Both the position numbers and the translations under genes were made by a program. 64,000 nucleotides of DNA from Isoperla grammatica (taxonomy: Eukaryota > Arthropoda > Insecta > Plecoptera > Perlodidae), in assembly GCA_945910005.1 (NCBI GenBank), contig OX246749.1:30294476-30358475 (forward strand). Reading direction: 5' to 3'. Shown here one piece after another: positions 45,701 to 54,743 of this stretch. Below the pieces are notes generated by a model. The model was not told the origin of the DNA and ran no database searches. It saw only the letters and a list, made by a program, of their open reading frames with translations. Each line of letters begins with the position of its first letter. Positions within the stretch are counted from its first letter, which is position 1.

Positions 45701-48700
45701 GGAATGTCGAGGAGGGTTTCCGACACTTTGCTGACGGAGCTTTCATTGAGGCCTCGTGCCCCGTCAACGAGGACCACTGGCTGGTACGGTCATACGTAAA
45801 CACTGATACTCAACTAATAAAAATACTGCCCTTAATAAAATAATTAACCCACTGCCATGTTTTGTACAATTTGTAAAATTTTGAGGTGTCCCATATTTAC
45901 CAAATTGCAGAATTGTGATAGAACCCAAATTCGTTTAAAAATACAATTTTTAATTTATTTTAGGAAACATTTTTCCCTGATTTTTTCTTGACGTTCTAGC
46001 CTTTTTTAAATTTCTTTTTACACTTTTGGGGATTCTTTTTTGAATTGTCAACTTTATGGGGGATTTTATGTTTTTATAAAGCTCATTTTTCTATGAAATA
46101 TATGTTAAAAAAAAAACAAATCTAAATGTAATGCTGCCGGAAAGCATCACGTCCGGGGTGAACCGTGAGGGACTACATGATTCGTACACGTTCCATCTCC
46201 AGGTAGAGGTGGCTGTGAGATTGGACACGATCGACGGTGTGTTGCTTCTGATGCCGGGGGAGAACTCTGACGAATACACGGAGGTGATGTTGGAGCGAGG
46301 TCGCATCAAGCTGCGGACCTACTGCGCTGACCTCCACTCGGAGGTCGAGAGTCCCCTGGAGGCCGTCGCGGGGCAGTGGATCCACGTGGCGGTCGCCAGG
46401 GGCGGGGAGCTCAGGGTGAGTACACGAAGGTCATGTCTGACCTCCACTTGGAGGGCGAGAGTCCCCTGGAGGCCGTCGCGGGGCAGTGGATACACGTGGC
46501 GGTCAACAGGGGCGGGGAGCTCAGGGTGAGTACACGGAGGTCATGTTGTCTGACCTCCTCTTGGAGGGCGAGAGTCCCCTGGAGGCCGTCGCGGGGCAGT
46601 GGATACACGTGGCGGTCAACAGGGGCGGGGAGCTCAGGGTGAGTACACGTAGGTCATGTTGTCTGACCTCCACTTGGAGGGCGAGAGTCCCGTGGAGGCC
46701 GTCGCGGGGCAGTGGATACACATGGCGGTCAACAGGGGCGGGGAGCTCAGGGTGAGTACACGGAGGTCATGTTGCCTGACCTACACTTGGAGGTCGAGAG
46801 TCCCCTGGAGGCTGTCGCGGGGCAGTGGATACACGTGGCGGTCAACAGGGGCGGGGAGCTCAGGGTGAGTACATGGAGGTCATGTTGTCTGACCTCCACT
46901 CGGAGGTCGAGAGTCCCGTGGAGGCCGTCGCGGGGCAGTGGATACACGTGGCGGTCAACAGGGGCGGGGAGCTCAGGGTGAGTACACGGAGGTCATGTTG
47001 TCTGACCTCCAATTGGAGGTCAAGAGTCCCCTGGAGGCCGTCGCGGGGCAGTGGATACACGTGGCGGTCAACAGGGGCGGGGAGCTCAGGGTGAGTACAT
47101 GGAGGTCATGTTGTCTGACCTCCACTCGGAGGTCGAGAGTCCCGTGGAGGCCGTCGCGGGGCAGTGGATACACGTGGCGGTCAACAGGGGCGGGGAGCTC
47201 AGGGTGAGTACACGGAGGTCATGTTGTCTGACCTCCACTCGGAGGGCGAGAGTCCCCTGGAGGCCGTCGCGGGGCAGTGGATACACGTGGCGGTCAACAG
47301 GGGCGGGGAGCTCAGGGTGAGTACACGGAGGTCATGTTGTCTGACCTCCACTTGGAGGTTGAGCTGAGGGTGAGTTCAACTCAGTCGTCTCACTACCTCG
47401 CACGCTGTTGAGTTCTCACCCAGCCTAGAGAGGACCGACCAGTTAGCAAGGTTGTTACCTTTCACTGCACTATAATCTTTCATTCAAGTAAAAGCTGATC
47501 TTTCTCGAAGTAATGCATTAGAGTTATTCCCATTTCTTACAAGACAATGTTTTGGTATGTCCTCATGTTTTTTTTTTTTCTATATTTGTTTTGTTGTTTG
47601 CTTTTCTTGTTATATTTTATTATGTATTGTTATATTTATTGTCCTCCATTGCAAATCAGTTTAATAACCGACTAGGGTAGATACATTAGATAGATAAATA
47701 AACAAATAAATATAAATAAATAAATAAAAAAAAAATAAATAAATAAATATATAGAATACATAAATTTAATATCACAAGAAAGCTCTGTGTCTGACACGCA
47801 AACTATAGTGTCTCTGTGTTGCAGGACGGTGTGTGTGAGAACGGACCGTGCGACGTGGGTATGACAGTCAACGGAGGCGAGCGAGTTTCCTTGTCTGCAA
47901 CAGCAACGGAACACGAGATGACCAGCGCGTCTTGCAAGGGGAGCTTTTACATCGGCAATATCCCGCAACACTTGAGAGTAAGACCATCATATGTTCTTGT
48001 AGGCTTTGGAGGCTTCATTCACTCGACAGTTACAATGATATGCACTTTTGTTAGTGGGGCAATTTGAAGCAAATATGTTTTTTAATTACAAACAAAAACA
48101 TCTAGTAGTAGCCTTTTTACACATTGATGAGCGATAAAGCTATAAGAAACTTCATGATGAACATATGAATCAAAGTGCAAATGCTGTATTATATCGAGGC
48201 ATCATAAATGTTCGGACAAAGAGACAACTAGCCCCTGCTAGTTGTTGCGTCGGCACGAGAAGCCAAGAAACAAAGACCAGGCTGCCAATAGGTCATCAAT
48301 TGTATCATAATATCATCAATGAATCACATCAAGTGGCTCTATTTATAAACAACACGAATCATTCTACTTCAGCAGAAGGTTTAGAAAATGGGGTTGGATT
48401 TGAGGAAATAATCTAAGGGTACAATAAATAAATATAAGTAATCTGTTGGATCCTATCCCAATATTTGGCTACACCTGCTGGTATCAACGAGTTGTTAACT
48501 ATATTTCGCCCGTTCTGTCCACAGAGGCAATACAAGCAACAAGTGACGGGCAGCGGTATCGACGGCGTTGAGCTGTTTCCGTCTCTCTCGGGGGTGTTGG
48601 GACATCTGGCCATAGACGGAGAGCTGGAGGACATCTCTCAGCTGTCCTTTTTGGAGGTCGCCGGTCACAGAGCTTCCTCGCGCTCAGTCAGCTTTGCAGG

Positions 48701-51700
48701 TAGACACTCTGGATTCTATTTGACCATCAGTTGTGGGCTTTCCTAATGTAGGAACATCTGTGCAACCAGTCTTCAATCTGATCATGGGCTTATAATTATC
48801 ATAAATGAAAAGTTGTTATGTTCTGTGTTGCGTAGATGCGTATTACGAACTGCCCATGATAATTGGCCAACAAGTCAACCTCACGTGTTACTACAACCAA
48901 GAGGAACTGGATCCAAGTTCACACGAGCGCAATGTCGAGGCCAGCTGGCTGCGTCTGGACTCGATCATTGAAGCGATGGATGGTAAAGTAGACGCCTTCC
49001 CTCTCTGTCCATCTAGTGATAAGCCTACAGTAATACAGCTACGTGTCGGGGTTCACAGATAAACATGTGTTATCAGTCACGTACACAAGACGACATTCAA
49101 AACCTCGAGGGTTTGTGGTGCCTTGTCCAATGTCACTGTTTAGCTCGATGGGTTGTGGGCTAAAATTGATAACAGGGGAGCGTACTTCAAGTATAAAATC
49201 ACCAGTGTTTTAGTCACTGCTGCCCCAAATAATTAACTAGTCATATTGTAATTCCTCTTGGAGATGAATTAGATATGTTGTGTAGAGCACATTTCTCCGA
49301 CTGCATAATTGCCATGCAACAAACGTAATGACTCACCAGCGTAGCTCAGCTGTGTCTCCTTGCCGGGCAGCCAACCGTCAATGTAGCTGAGCTGTATCTC
49401 CTTCATTCCATTTCTTTATTTACCGGCAACAGGGCATAGGGGGGCCCAGGGCCCCACAAGTGCGATACAATAAAAAGAATAACTCGTGTCTTGCAGGGCA
49501 GCCAACTACTAGCGACGCGGTCGTCTACTCAATCAAAGACAACGGCAGAATAACACACCTGACGGCGCCTTCTTACCACAACCGGGAGGCGGTGGAAGGT
49601 TTCTACCAGTGTCGGGTGCTGAAGGAAGGGAGAGAGACCATTCTCGTTGCGTACGGAGTTTCCTTGCTTGATTCATACATAGGTAACCATTCTTTGCTTC
49701 ATTCTGGATGTTGACACTCTAGTCTAGTCCCACTTACAAGTTGAACAACACCAATCATTACAAGAAGTTATAGTCATTTCACTTAAGTTTTGTTTGTTTT
49801 AGGTATAAGAGATATGATCGACAAAGCAATCATAATTCTTGCCCTGTTGGCACTACTGCTGGCCATCCACCTCCTCATCTTCATATGTTGCATGTACAGC
49901 CACGATAACAACACGTAAGTGCCGTCATTCCACAACTATCAATATATGACCTAGTTTTGAACCGGCCATCTTGGTATACTTGGCATTGGCTTCATACTTG
50001 TAAGATTACATTGACATAGTTTAGTGGGTAGGTTCCACAGCCTTGTGATTGTTTCAGATGTTGGGACTATCTCTGCCTCCACCTTCCTTGGGGGGGCGGC
50101 AAGCCGTTGTCTCATTCCACAGCCTTCTGAATGTTTCAGATGTTGGGACTATCTCTGTCTCCACCTTCCTTGCAGGGCCGGCAAGCCGTTGTCTCGTTCC
50201 ACAGCCTTCTGAATGTTTAAGATGTTATGACTATCTCTGGCTCCACCTTCCTTGGGGGGGCGGCAAGCCGTTGTCTCGTTTCACAGTCTTCTGAATGTTT
50301 CAGATGTTGGAACTATCCCTGTCTCCACCTTCCTTGGGGGGCTGGCAAGCCGTTGTCTCGTTCCACAGCCTTCTGAATGTTTCAAATGTTGGGACTATCT
50401 CTGTCTCCACCTTCCTTGGGGGGCTGGCAAGCCGTTGTCTCGTTCCACAGCCTTCTGAATGTTTCAGATGTTGGGACTATCTCTGTCTCCACCTTCCTTG
50501 GGGGGGCGGTAAGCCGTTGTCTCAAGCCAGTTCTGGGACTATCCCGGTCGAGCAAATGTGGAGTAGTCCTTGTGAGAGTGATGAGTCGGAGTTAAGCTGG
50601 GAGCCGCCATTACCACCGATACCCGGCAATGTGTCCAATGACAAGGTACCGAAATTAGTTCAGTCCAGTATTTAACTCAATTCAAAATTACATGTTTTAT
50701 AAAAAAAAAACTTATTAAATTAACAAATTAAAAAATTGGTACCCAGTCCAGTATTAAATCCAAGATCTTAGTAGGCCTATTCTAACTTGGTGGTGGAAAA
50801 TTTAATGTCACTCAGAAAAAACATTAAATATTAACAAACAGATTTTTTTTTAAAGCTTCTCCCTAAACACATTTACGTTATTAAAACAAACAATACAAAG
50901 TAACAGGTAGCACCATAAGCTTACTGATTGCATGTAAATGTTTTAAAGACACCTTGGAGGCTAGTCTAGGACCAGCTACCAAGCCGAGAGCAAACCGCTA
51001 AACATACCCGAACAAGTTACAGGAGTTCCCGCTCACAACCCCCTCGAGCACGTCCTCCGAGCAGGTCAACGTGACCATGGAGGTCGGACTGTTTGACAAA
51101 GACGTTGTCCAGGATCCAGGGGGGGACGAAAGAAGCATGCACGCCATCCCACTTAGCCCACACCACAGTGTGTACGATATAGAGCGAGAAAAAGGACAGA
51201 ACTTTTTGCCAGATTTCAATTATGACATGTCCTGGTGTCATAAAACCACAGCAGGTACGTGCACACACCCAGGGTGTTACATGTGCGATATAGAGAAAGA
51301 GGAGGGGCAGAACTTCTTGCCAGACCTAGAGTTGGACATGTCCTTCTGTAATAAAGCCAGCAGCAGGTACGTGCACACACCCAGGGTGTTACATGTGCGA
51401 TATAGAGGAAGAAGACGGGCAGAACTTCTGGCCAGACCTAGAGTTTGACATGTCCTTCTGTAATAAAGCCAGCAGCAGGTACGTGCACACACCCAGGGTG
51501 TTACATGTGCGATATAAAGGAAGAAGACGGGCAGAACTTCTGGCCAGACCTAGAGTTTGACATGTCCTTCTGTAATAAAGCCAGCAGCAGGTACGTGCAC
51601 ACACCCAGGGTGTTACATGTGCGATATAGAGGAAGAAGACGGGCAGAACTTCTGGCCAGACCTAGAGTTTGACATGTCCTTCTGTAATAAAGCCAGCAGC

Positions 51701-54700
51701 AGGTACGTGCACACACCCAGGGTGTTACATGTGCGATATAGAGGAAGAAGACGGGCAGAACTTCTTGCCAGACCTAGAGTTTGACATGTCCTTCTGTAAT
51801 AAAGCCAGCAGCAGGTACGTGCACACACCCAGGGTGTTACATGTGCGATATAGAGGAAGAAGACGGGCAGAACTTCTGGCCAGACCTATAGTTTGACATG
51901 TCCTTCTGTAATAAAGCCAGCAGCAGGTACGTGCACACACCCAGGGTGTTACATGTGTACACGTACATGTAATATTTAGTTCTGAGAGATGTGTGTTCTG
52001 TTTGACACAAAGAGGTCGTACAGTACTACTGTTTTGCGAAGCGACAAGATAACTAGAGCCTCAGGAAAGAAGTTGTAGAAATATTGTAAATAGTAGATTA
52101 GATGAACTAAAGGTATAAGATAGGCTAGATGCCTGAAAACCAAATGTTTTATTAATTTTGTTATAAGCAGAAAGTATTCATTGCAATACCAAATATTTCT
52201 GATATAAAATAATGTATACTTTCTAAGAGATATTAATTGATGCATAAAAACAATAACTGAACATGCTAGTTGAAATATGATCCTAACCTTTTTGTTGCAT
52301 CATTAAAAACTCCTGTGTGGAATATTGCTCAACAACACCCTTTAAATGAAATAATCTTCTTTGAGATCTAAAATTTGTGTTCTATTTTCATTTAAGAGGA
52401 AGGACTACTAGCCAATATTAAAACCCGCGAAATTAACGTATTTTCGTCATATCGCAATAACGCCACACAATATCGAAACAGTGACACCTACGCATATTTT
52501 GGATTCGTGAGAGCTCAATACCAAATGAAAAAGATTTCGTAGATTGTAGTAATTATAGTTGTAATTTCTAATTAACTTGTAAATTAGTTCAATTAAAAAT
52601 AATAATTATAATTACTGCAAACTAATAAATCTTTTTCATACGGTATTGAGCTCTCACGAATCCAAATTATGCGTAGGTGTCACTGTTTCGATATTGTGTG
52701 GCGTTATTGAGATATGACGAAAATACATTAATTTCGCAGGTTTTAATATTGGCTAGTAGTCCTTCCTCTCAATGGTTATTTTCCTACTTCAACTAAAGTC
52801 ACTCTACGCAGCAAAAGGGTTAAGTGAGGAAATTAGCAAGAGTTGATGTACTTTATAATCTTAGTACAGTATGGTATGATTGCCAATGGCATGATTTGAC
52901 GCTGCCCCATTTTTCGAACGTGTATTTTTCACTGCCAACCAAATCATCATATGAATAATGTAATATTCTGAAAATGGACTTTTTGAAAAATTATAAAAAC
53001 TGCTTGCGCTGCCCTATGCCTGCACTGCCCAATGCTTGCTCTGCCCAATGCTTGCACTGCCCAATGCTTGCACTGCCCAATGCTAGCACTGCCCAATGCT
53101 TGCACTGCCCAATGGTTGCACTGCCCAATGCTTGCACTGACCATGCTTGCACTGCCCTATGCTTGCACTGCCCAATGCTTGCACTGCCCTATGCTTGCAC
53201 TGCCCAATGCTTGCACTGCCCTATGCTTGCACTGCCCTATGCTTGCACTGCCCTGTGCTTGCACTGCCCAATGCTTGCACTTCCCAATGCTTGCACTGCC
53301 CTATGCTTGCACTACCCAATGCTTGCACTGCCCAATGCTTGCACTGCCCAATGCTAGCACTGCCCAATGCTTGCACTGCCCAATGCTTGCACTGCCCAAT
53401 GCTAGCACTGCCCAATGATTGCTTTGCCCAATGCTTGCACTGCCCAATGATTGCACTGACCATGCTTGCACTGCCCTGTGCTTGCACTGCCCAATGCTTG
53501 CACTGCCCAATGCTAGCACTGCTCAATGCTTGCACTGCCCAATGATTGCACTGCCCATGCTTGCACTGCCCTGTGCTTGCACTGCCCTGTGCTTGCACTG
53601 CCCAATGCTTGCACTGCCCAATGATTGCACTGACCATGCTTGCACTGCCCTGTACTTGCACTGCCCAATGCTTGCACTGCCCAATGCTTGCACTGCCCAA
53701 TGCTAGCACTTCCCAATGCTTGCACTGCCCAATGATTGCACTGACCATGCTTGCACTGCCCTGTGCTTGCACTGCCCAATGCTAGTACTGCCCACTGATT
53801 GCACTGACCATGCTTGCACTACCCAATGCTTGCACTGCCCAATGCTTGCACTGCCCAATGCTAGCACTGCCCAATGCTTGCACTGCCCAATGATTGCACT
53901 GACCATGCTTGCACTGCCCTGTGCTTGCACTACCCAATGCTTGCACTGCCCAATGCTTGCACTACCCAATGCTTGCACTGCCCTATGCTTGCACTGCCCA
54001 ATGATTGCACTGACCATGCTTGCACTGCCCTGTGCTTGCACTGCCCAATGCTTGCACTGCCCAATGCTTGCACTGCCTAATGATTGCACTGCCCAATGCT
54101 TGCACTGCCCAATGATTGCACTGACCATGCTTGCACTGCCCTGTGCTTGCACTGCCCAATGCTTGCACTGCCCAATGCTTGCACTGACCATGCTTGCACT
54201 GCCCTGTGCTTGCACTGCCCAATGCTTGCACTGCCCAATGATTGCACTGCCCAATGCTTGCACTGCCCAATGATTGCACTGACCATGCTTGCACTGCCCA
54301 ATGCTTGCACTGACCATGCATGCACTGCCCAATGCTTGCACTGCCCAATGCTTGCACTGCCCAATGATTGCAATGCCCAATGCTTGCACTGCCCAATGAT
54401 TGCACTGACCATGCTTGCACTGCCCAATGGTTGCACTGACCATGCTTGCACTTCCCTGTGCTTGCACTGCCCAATGCTGGCACTGCCCAATGCTTGTACT
54501 ACCCAATGCTTGCACTGCCCAATGCTTGCACTGCCCTGTTGAGTGGACAAGCTGTGTCTCAACAGGTTCTCCATGAACAACAACAACGCTGAATGCGGCT
54601 CCAAGCTCATCGAGTGTAAGATGCCAGAGAGCCTCGTGAGTGAACCCGCACAGTTCAAGAAGTGCAGCGATCGCTCCTCTTACTTGAAGCGAAGGCCCTC

Positions 54701-54743
54701 GATACAACGCCTCGAGACGCTTTCCCTCGTCGGGGAGGCGTAA
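33712..54743 (+). CDS. Gene B: TSP1-LamG-Ig single-pass receptor, 19 exons, 1104 residues
   Basis: Nineteen exons with GT-AG borders and compatible phases sum to 3315 nt, an exact multiple of three with one terminal stop, which supports the model. The predicted protein has a signal peptide (1-19), TSP1 modules at about 40-98, 156-213, 216-298 and 299-355, a linker (99-155), a LamG-like module (about 356-515), a Cys-containing linker (516-564), a second LamG-like module (565-744), an Ig domain (745-855), a transmembrane helix (about 862-883) and a cytoplasmic tail (884-1104). It should sit in the plasma membrane with ectodomains of adhesion or guidance type. I know of no confident orthologue name, so I give none. 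Seven introns-ends carry tandem arrays copied from the adjoining exon border. Poly(A) signals AATAAA lie at about 54923-54940. Confidence 0.85.
33852..34088 (+). CDS. Gene B exon 2: first TSP1 module
   Basis: The acceptor is GTGCTTGCAG and the donor GTAGCG, phase 1 to 1. It encodes GSWSPWHPWEKCHGECGQTG, then LQRRHRTCDNPEPQLGGSYC: the WxxW, CxxxC and RxRxC pattern of a thrombospondin type 1 repeat. Confidence 0.88.
34932..35102 (+). CDS. Gene B exon 3: linker
   Basis: Acceptor GCCGTGTTGAG follows a pyrimidine-rich tract. Phase 1 at both ends is required by exons 2 and 4. It encodes CSPKEYETMVLGDPLRSAQY and continues to TCRYETVESVLQEGAV. There is no recognised domain. The donor (GTGACA) is the founder of the array that follows. 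Confidence 0.7.
35103..35740 (+). repeat. Donor-type array of exon 3 (72-bp unit, about 9 copies)
   Basis: Each unit repeats the last 25 or so bases of exon 3 (CGTCTTGCACGAGGGAGCC), the donor, and 45 bases of intron. Units start near 35160, 35233, 35305, 35377 and so on. The last is shortened. Confidence 0.95.
35741..36737. other. Remainder of gene B intron 3
   Basis: This is AT-rich sequence with no recognisable feature. Confidence 0.6.
36738..36917 (+). CDS. Gene B exon 4: second TSP1 module
   Basis: The acceptor is TCCGCCAG and the donor GTAATA, phase 1 to 1. It encodes GGWTNWATWTACSAICGPGL and QYRTRSCTNP with all TSP1 cysteines visible. Confidence 0.9.
37430..38152 (+). repeat. Acceptor-type array of exon 5 (64-bp unit, about 12 copies)
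   Basis: Each unit carries the acceptor CACTGTTCTAG and the first 40 or so bases of exon 5 (the WxxWxxWxxC part of the TSP1 module), then 20 bases of intron. Two units (about 37460 and 37710) lack 11 bp after the acceptor. The unit length is not divisible by three and read-through meets stops, so only the last acceptor gives an open frame. Confidence 0.95.
38153..38281 (+). CDS. Gene B exon 5: third TSP1 module, first half
   Basis: It encodes GSWSQWSEWSGCSKECGSGY and RRRERVCTG, then a basic stretch (SRKKKEATSP). The donor is placed at GTGGTT because phase 1 is needed for exon 6. GTACTC seven bases later would leave phase 2. Confidence 0.8.
38626..38745 (+). CDS. Gene B exon 6: third TSP1 module, second half
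   Basis: The acceptor is GTTTGCAG and the donor GTACGT, phase 1 to 1. It encodes TPRQIATQLVKTVDAGNSCS and FEECNLRDCD, the C-terminal cysteines of the TSP1 begun in exon 5. Confidence 0.85.
39236..39406 (+). CDS. Gene B exon 7: fourth TSP1 module
   Basis: The acceptor is GGTTGCAG and the donor GTAAGA, phase 1 to 1. It encodes GGWSAWEKWSACSVTCGFGV, QYRARSCNAP and EMQQCYLGPC. The frame remains open through the donor into two array copies (to 39669), giving two alternative in-phase donors. Confidence 0.9.
39407..42215 (+). repeat. Donor-type array of exon 7 (120/121-bp unit, 23 copies)
   Basis: Each unit holds the end of exon 7 with an internal 15-16 bp deletion (CCCCGCC joined to CCTTGTG), the donor GTAAGACAAG, and about 45 bases of intron. 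The first units are 120 bp (40 codons) and the later ones 121 bp. Two units (about 40979 and 41342) have GTTAGA instead of GTAAGA. They lie 363 bp apart, exactly three units, inside a higher-order duplication. Confidence 0.97.
42216..42600. other. Intron 7 between its two arrays
   Basis: This is non-repetitive AT-rich intron sequence with nothing recognised. Confidence 0.6.
42601..43998 (+). repeat. Acceptor-type array of exon 8 (about 157-bp unit, 9 extra copies)
   Basis: Ten acceptors of the form GCTGTGTTTCAGGCAAGG occur, the last one genuine. Each unit repeats the acceptor plus the first roughly 135 bases of the LamG exon. Unit lengths vary (157, 149 and about 145 bp) because some copies carry short deletions around CCTTCGCGCCTG. 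The shortened forms recur in several copies, so variants spread within the array. Open frames of up to 328 codons here are artefacts of the repeat. Confidence 0.96.
43999..44258 (+). CDS. Gene B exon 8: first LamG-like module, start
   Basis: It uses the last acceptor of the array. It encodes MAVFHGDGVLSYMPLGQPSR, HLYIRFMPVYPWGQL and QLHLESSYFVWHVNV, the opening strands of a laminin-G/concanavalin fold. Donor GTAAGT leaves phase 0. Confidence 0.85.
44259..44772. other. Gene B intron 8
   Basis: There are no repeats and no other feature. Confidence 0.6.
44773..44991 (+). CDS. Gene B exon 9: first LamG-like module, end
   Basis: The acceptor is CGTCAACAG and the donor GTGCGT, phase 0. It encodes WHEALLTVTGTKITMRINDG, a typical LamG 'WH.V.V...I.L.VDG' segment, and EKFQGHIESLAVNF, matching the closing 'F.G.I..L.LN' motif. 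Confidence 0.88.
45637..45783 (+). CDS. Gene B exon 10: inter-LamG linker
   Basis: The acceptor is CTGTGTTTAG and the donor GTACGG, phase 0. It encodes ANDAGVAPYDASNVHYET and GAFIEASCPVNEDHW. It probably leads into the second LamG. Confidence 0.82.
46203..46415 (+). CDS. Gene B exon 11: second LamG-like module, core
   Basis: The acceptor is CATCTCCAG and the donor GTGAGT, phase 0. It encodes VRLDTIDGVLLLMPGENSDE, VMLERGRIKLRTYC and GQWIHVAVARGGELR. Only this first donor keeps the frame; reading further meets stops. Confidence 0.88.
46416..47370 (+). repeat. Donor-type array of exon 11 (110/113-bp unit, 8 copies plus a remnant)
   Basis: Each unit fuses the donor GTGAGTACACGGAGG to the last roughly 90 bases of exon 11, ending in another donor (positions after 46525, 46638, 46751 and so on to 47316). 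The unit carries an internal deletion relative to the exon (the ERGRIKLRTY part is missing). Units at about 46865 and 47091 share private changes, showing a two-unit duplication of 226 bp. Confidence 0.96.
47690..47755. repeat. (AAAT)n microsatellite in intron 11
   Basis: This is a TAAA/AAATA-rich run about 120 bases before exon 12. Confidence 0.85.
47825..47977 (+). CDS. Gene B exon 12: second LamG-like module, continued
   Basis: The acceptor is GTGTTGCAG and the donor GTAAGA, phase 0. It encodes DGVCENGPCDVGMTVNGGER and ASCKGSFYIGNIPQHLR. Confidence 0.85.
48525..48699 (+). CDS. Gene B exon 13: second LamG-like module, end
   Basis: The acceptor is CTGTCCACAG and the donor GTAGAC, phase 0 to 1. 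It encodes GVLGHLAIDGELEDISQL, resembling the closing strand of a LamG fold. Confidence 0.85.
48836..48982 (+). CDS. Gene B exon 14: Ig domain, first half
   Basis: The acceptor is TTGCGTAG and the donor GTAAAG, phase 1 to 1. It encodes IIGQQVNLTCYYNQEELDPS and EASWLRLDS: the first Ig cysteine and core tryptophan. Confidence 0.87.
49497..49682 (+). CDS. Gene B exon 15: Ig domain, second half
   Basis: The acceptor is GTCTTGCAG and the donor GTAACC, phase 1 to 1. It encodes GRITHLTAPSYHNREAVEGF and YQCRVLKEG, the 'G.Y.C' F-strand of an Ig domain. Confidence 0.87.
49803..49914 (+). CDS. Gene B exon 16: transmembrane helix
   Basis: The acceptor is TTGTTTTAG and the donor GTAAGT, phase 1 to 2. 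It encodes AIIILALLALLLAIHLLIFI followed by CCMYSHDNN: a single membrane span with juxtamembrane cysteines. Confidence 0.92.
50029..50530 (+). repeat. Acceptor-type array of exon 17 (82-bp unit, about 6 copies)
   Basis: Each unit has TCTGAATGTTTCAG, then ATGTTGGGACTATCTCTGTC, which resembles the start of exon 17 (GTTCTGGGACTATCCCGGTC). It also holds G-runs after CCACCTTCCTT. The genuine acceptor, CAAGCCAG, follows the last unit. Confidence 0.9.
50531..50645 (+). CDS. Gene B exon 17: cytoplasmic tail
   Basis: The acceptor is TCAAGCCAG and the donor GTACCG, phase 2 to 0. It encodes an acidic, Pro-rich stretch, CESDESELSWEPPLPPIPG, a possible SH3 or EVH1 ligand. Confidence 0.78.
51023..51366 (+). 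CDS. Gene B exon 18: cytoplasmic tail, includes one in-frame repeat unit
   Basis: Acceptor AAGTTACAG, phase 0. The tail encodes IPLSPHHSVYDIEREKGQNF, then LPDFNYDMSWCH, then a duplicated version CDIEKEEGQNFLPDLELDMS. The first GTACGT donor (after 51254) leaves phase 1 and cannot join exon 19. The second (after 51366) leaves phase 2 and does. Later donors lie beyond a TGA at about 51447. Thus one array unit appears to have become coding. Confidence 0.75.
51255..51955 (+). repeat. Donor-type array of exon 18 (112-bp unit, 6 copies)
   Basis: Donors GTACGTGCACACACCC recur every 112 bp (after 51366, 51478, 51590, 51702, 51814, 51926). Each unit repeats the last roughly 90 bases of exon 18. The first unit overlaps the coding exon. 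Confidence 0.95.
52395..52769. mobile_element. Palindromic MITE in intron 18, 375 bp
   Basis: AGAGGAAGGACTACTAGCC (52395) and its complement (ending 52769) bound arms of about 160 bp that pair almost completely, including GTGACACCTACGCATA and its complement. The centre is AT-rich. It is non-coding. Confidence 0.9.
53010..54540. repeat. 16-bp minisatellite upstream of the terminal exon
   Basis: About 95 copies of a 16-bp unit TGCACTGCCCAATGCT, with variants CCTATGCT, CCTGTGCT, CAATGATT and a shortened ACCATGCT, run to within 25 bases of the exon 19 acceptor. Because 16 is 3n+1, open frames appear on both strands. These are not genes. Confidence 0.97.
54566..54743 (+). CDS. Gene B exon 19: cytoplasmic C-terminus and stop
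   Basis: Acceptor GTGTCTCAACAG, phase 2. It encodes FSMNNNNAECGSKLIECKMP and SYLKRRPSIQRLETLSLVGE, ending with TAA at 54741. The RRPS sequence could be a basophilic kinase site (inference). Confidence 0.82.
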
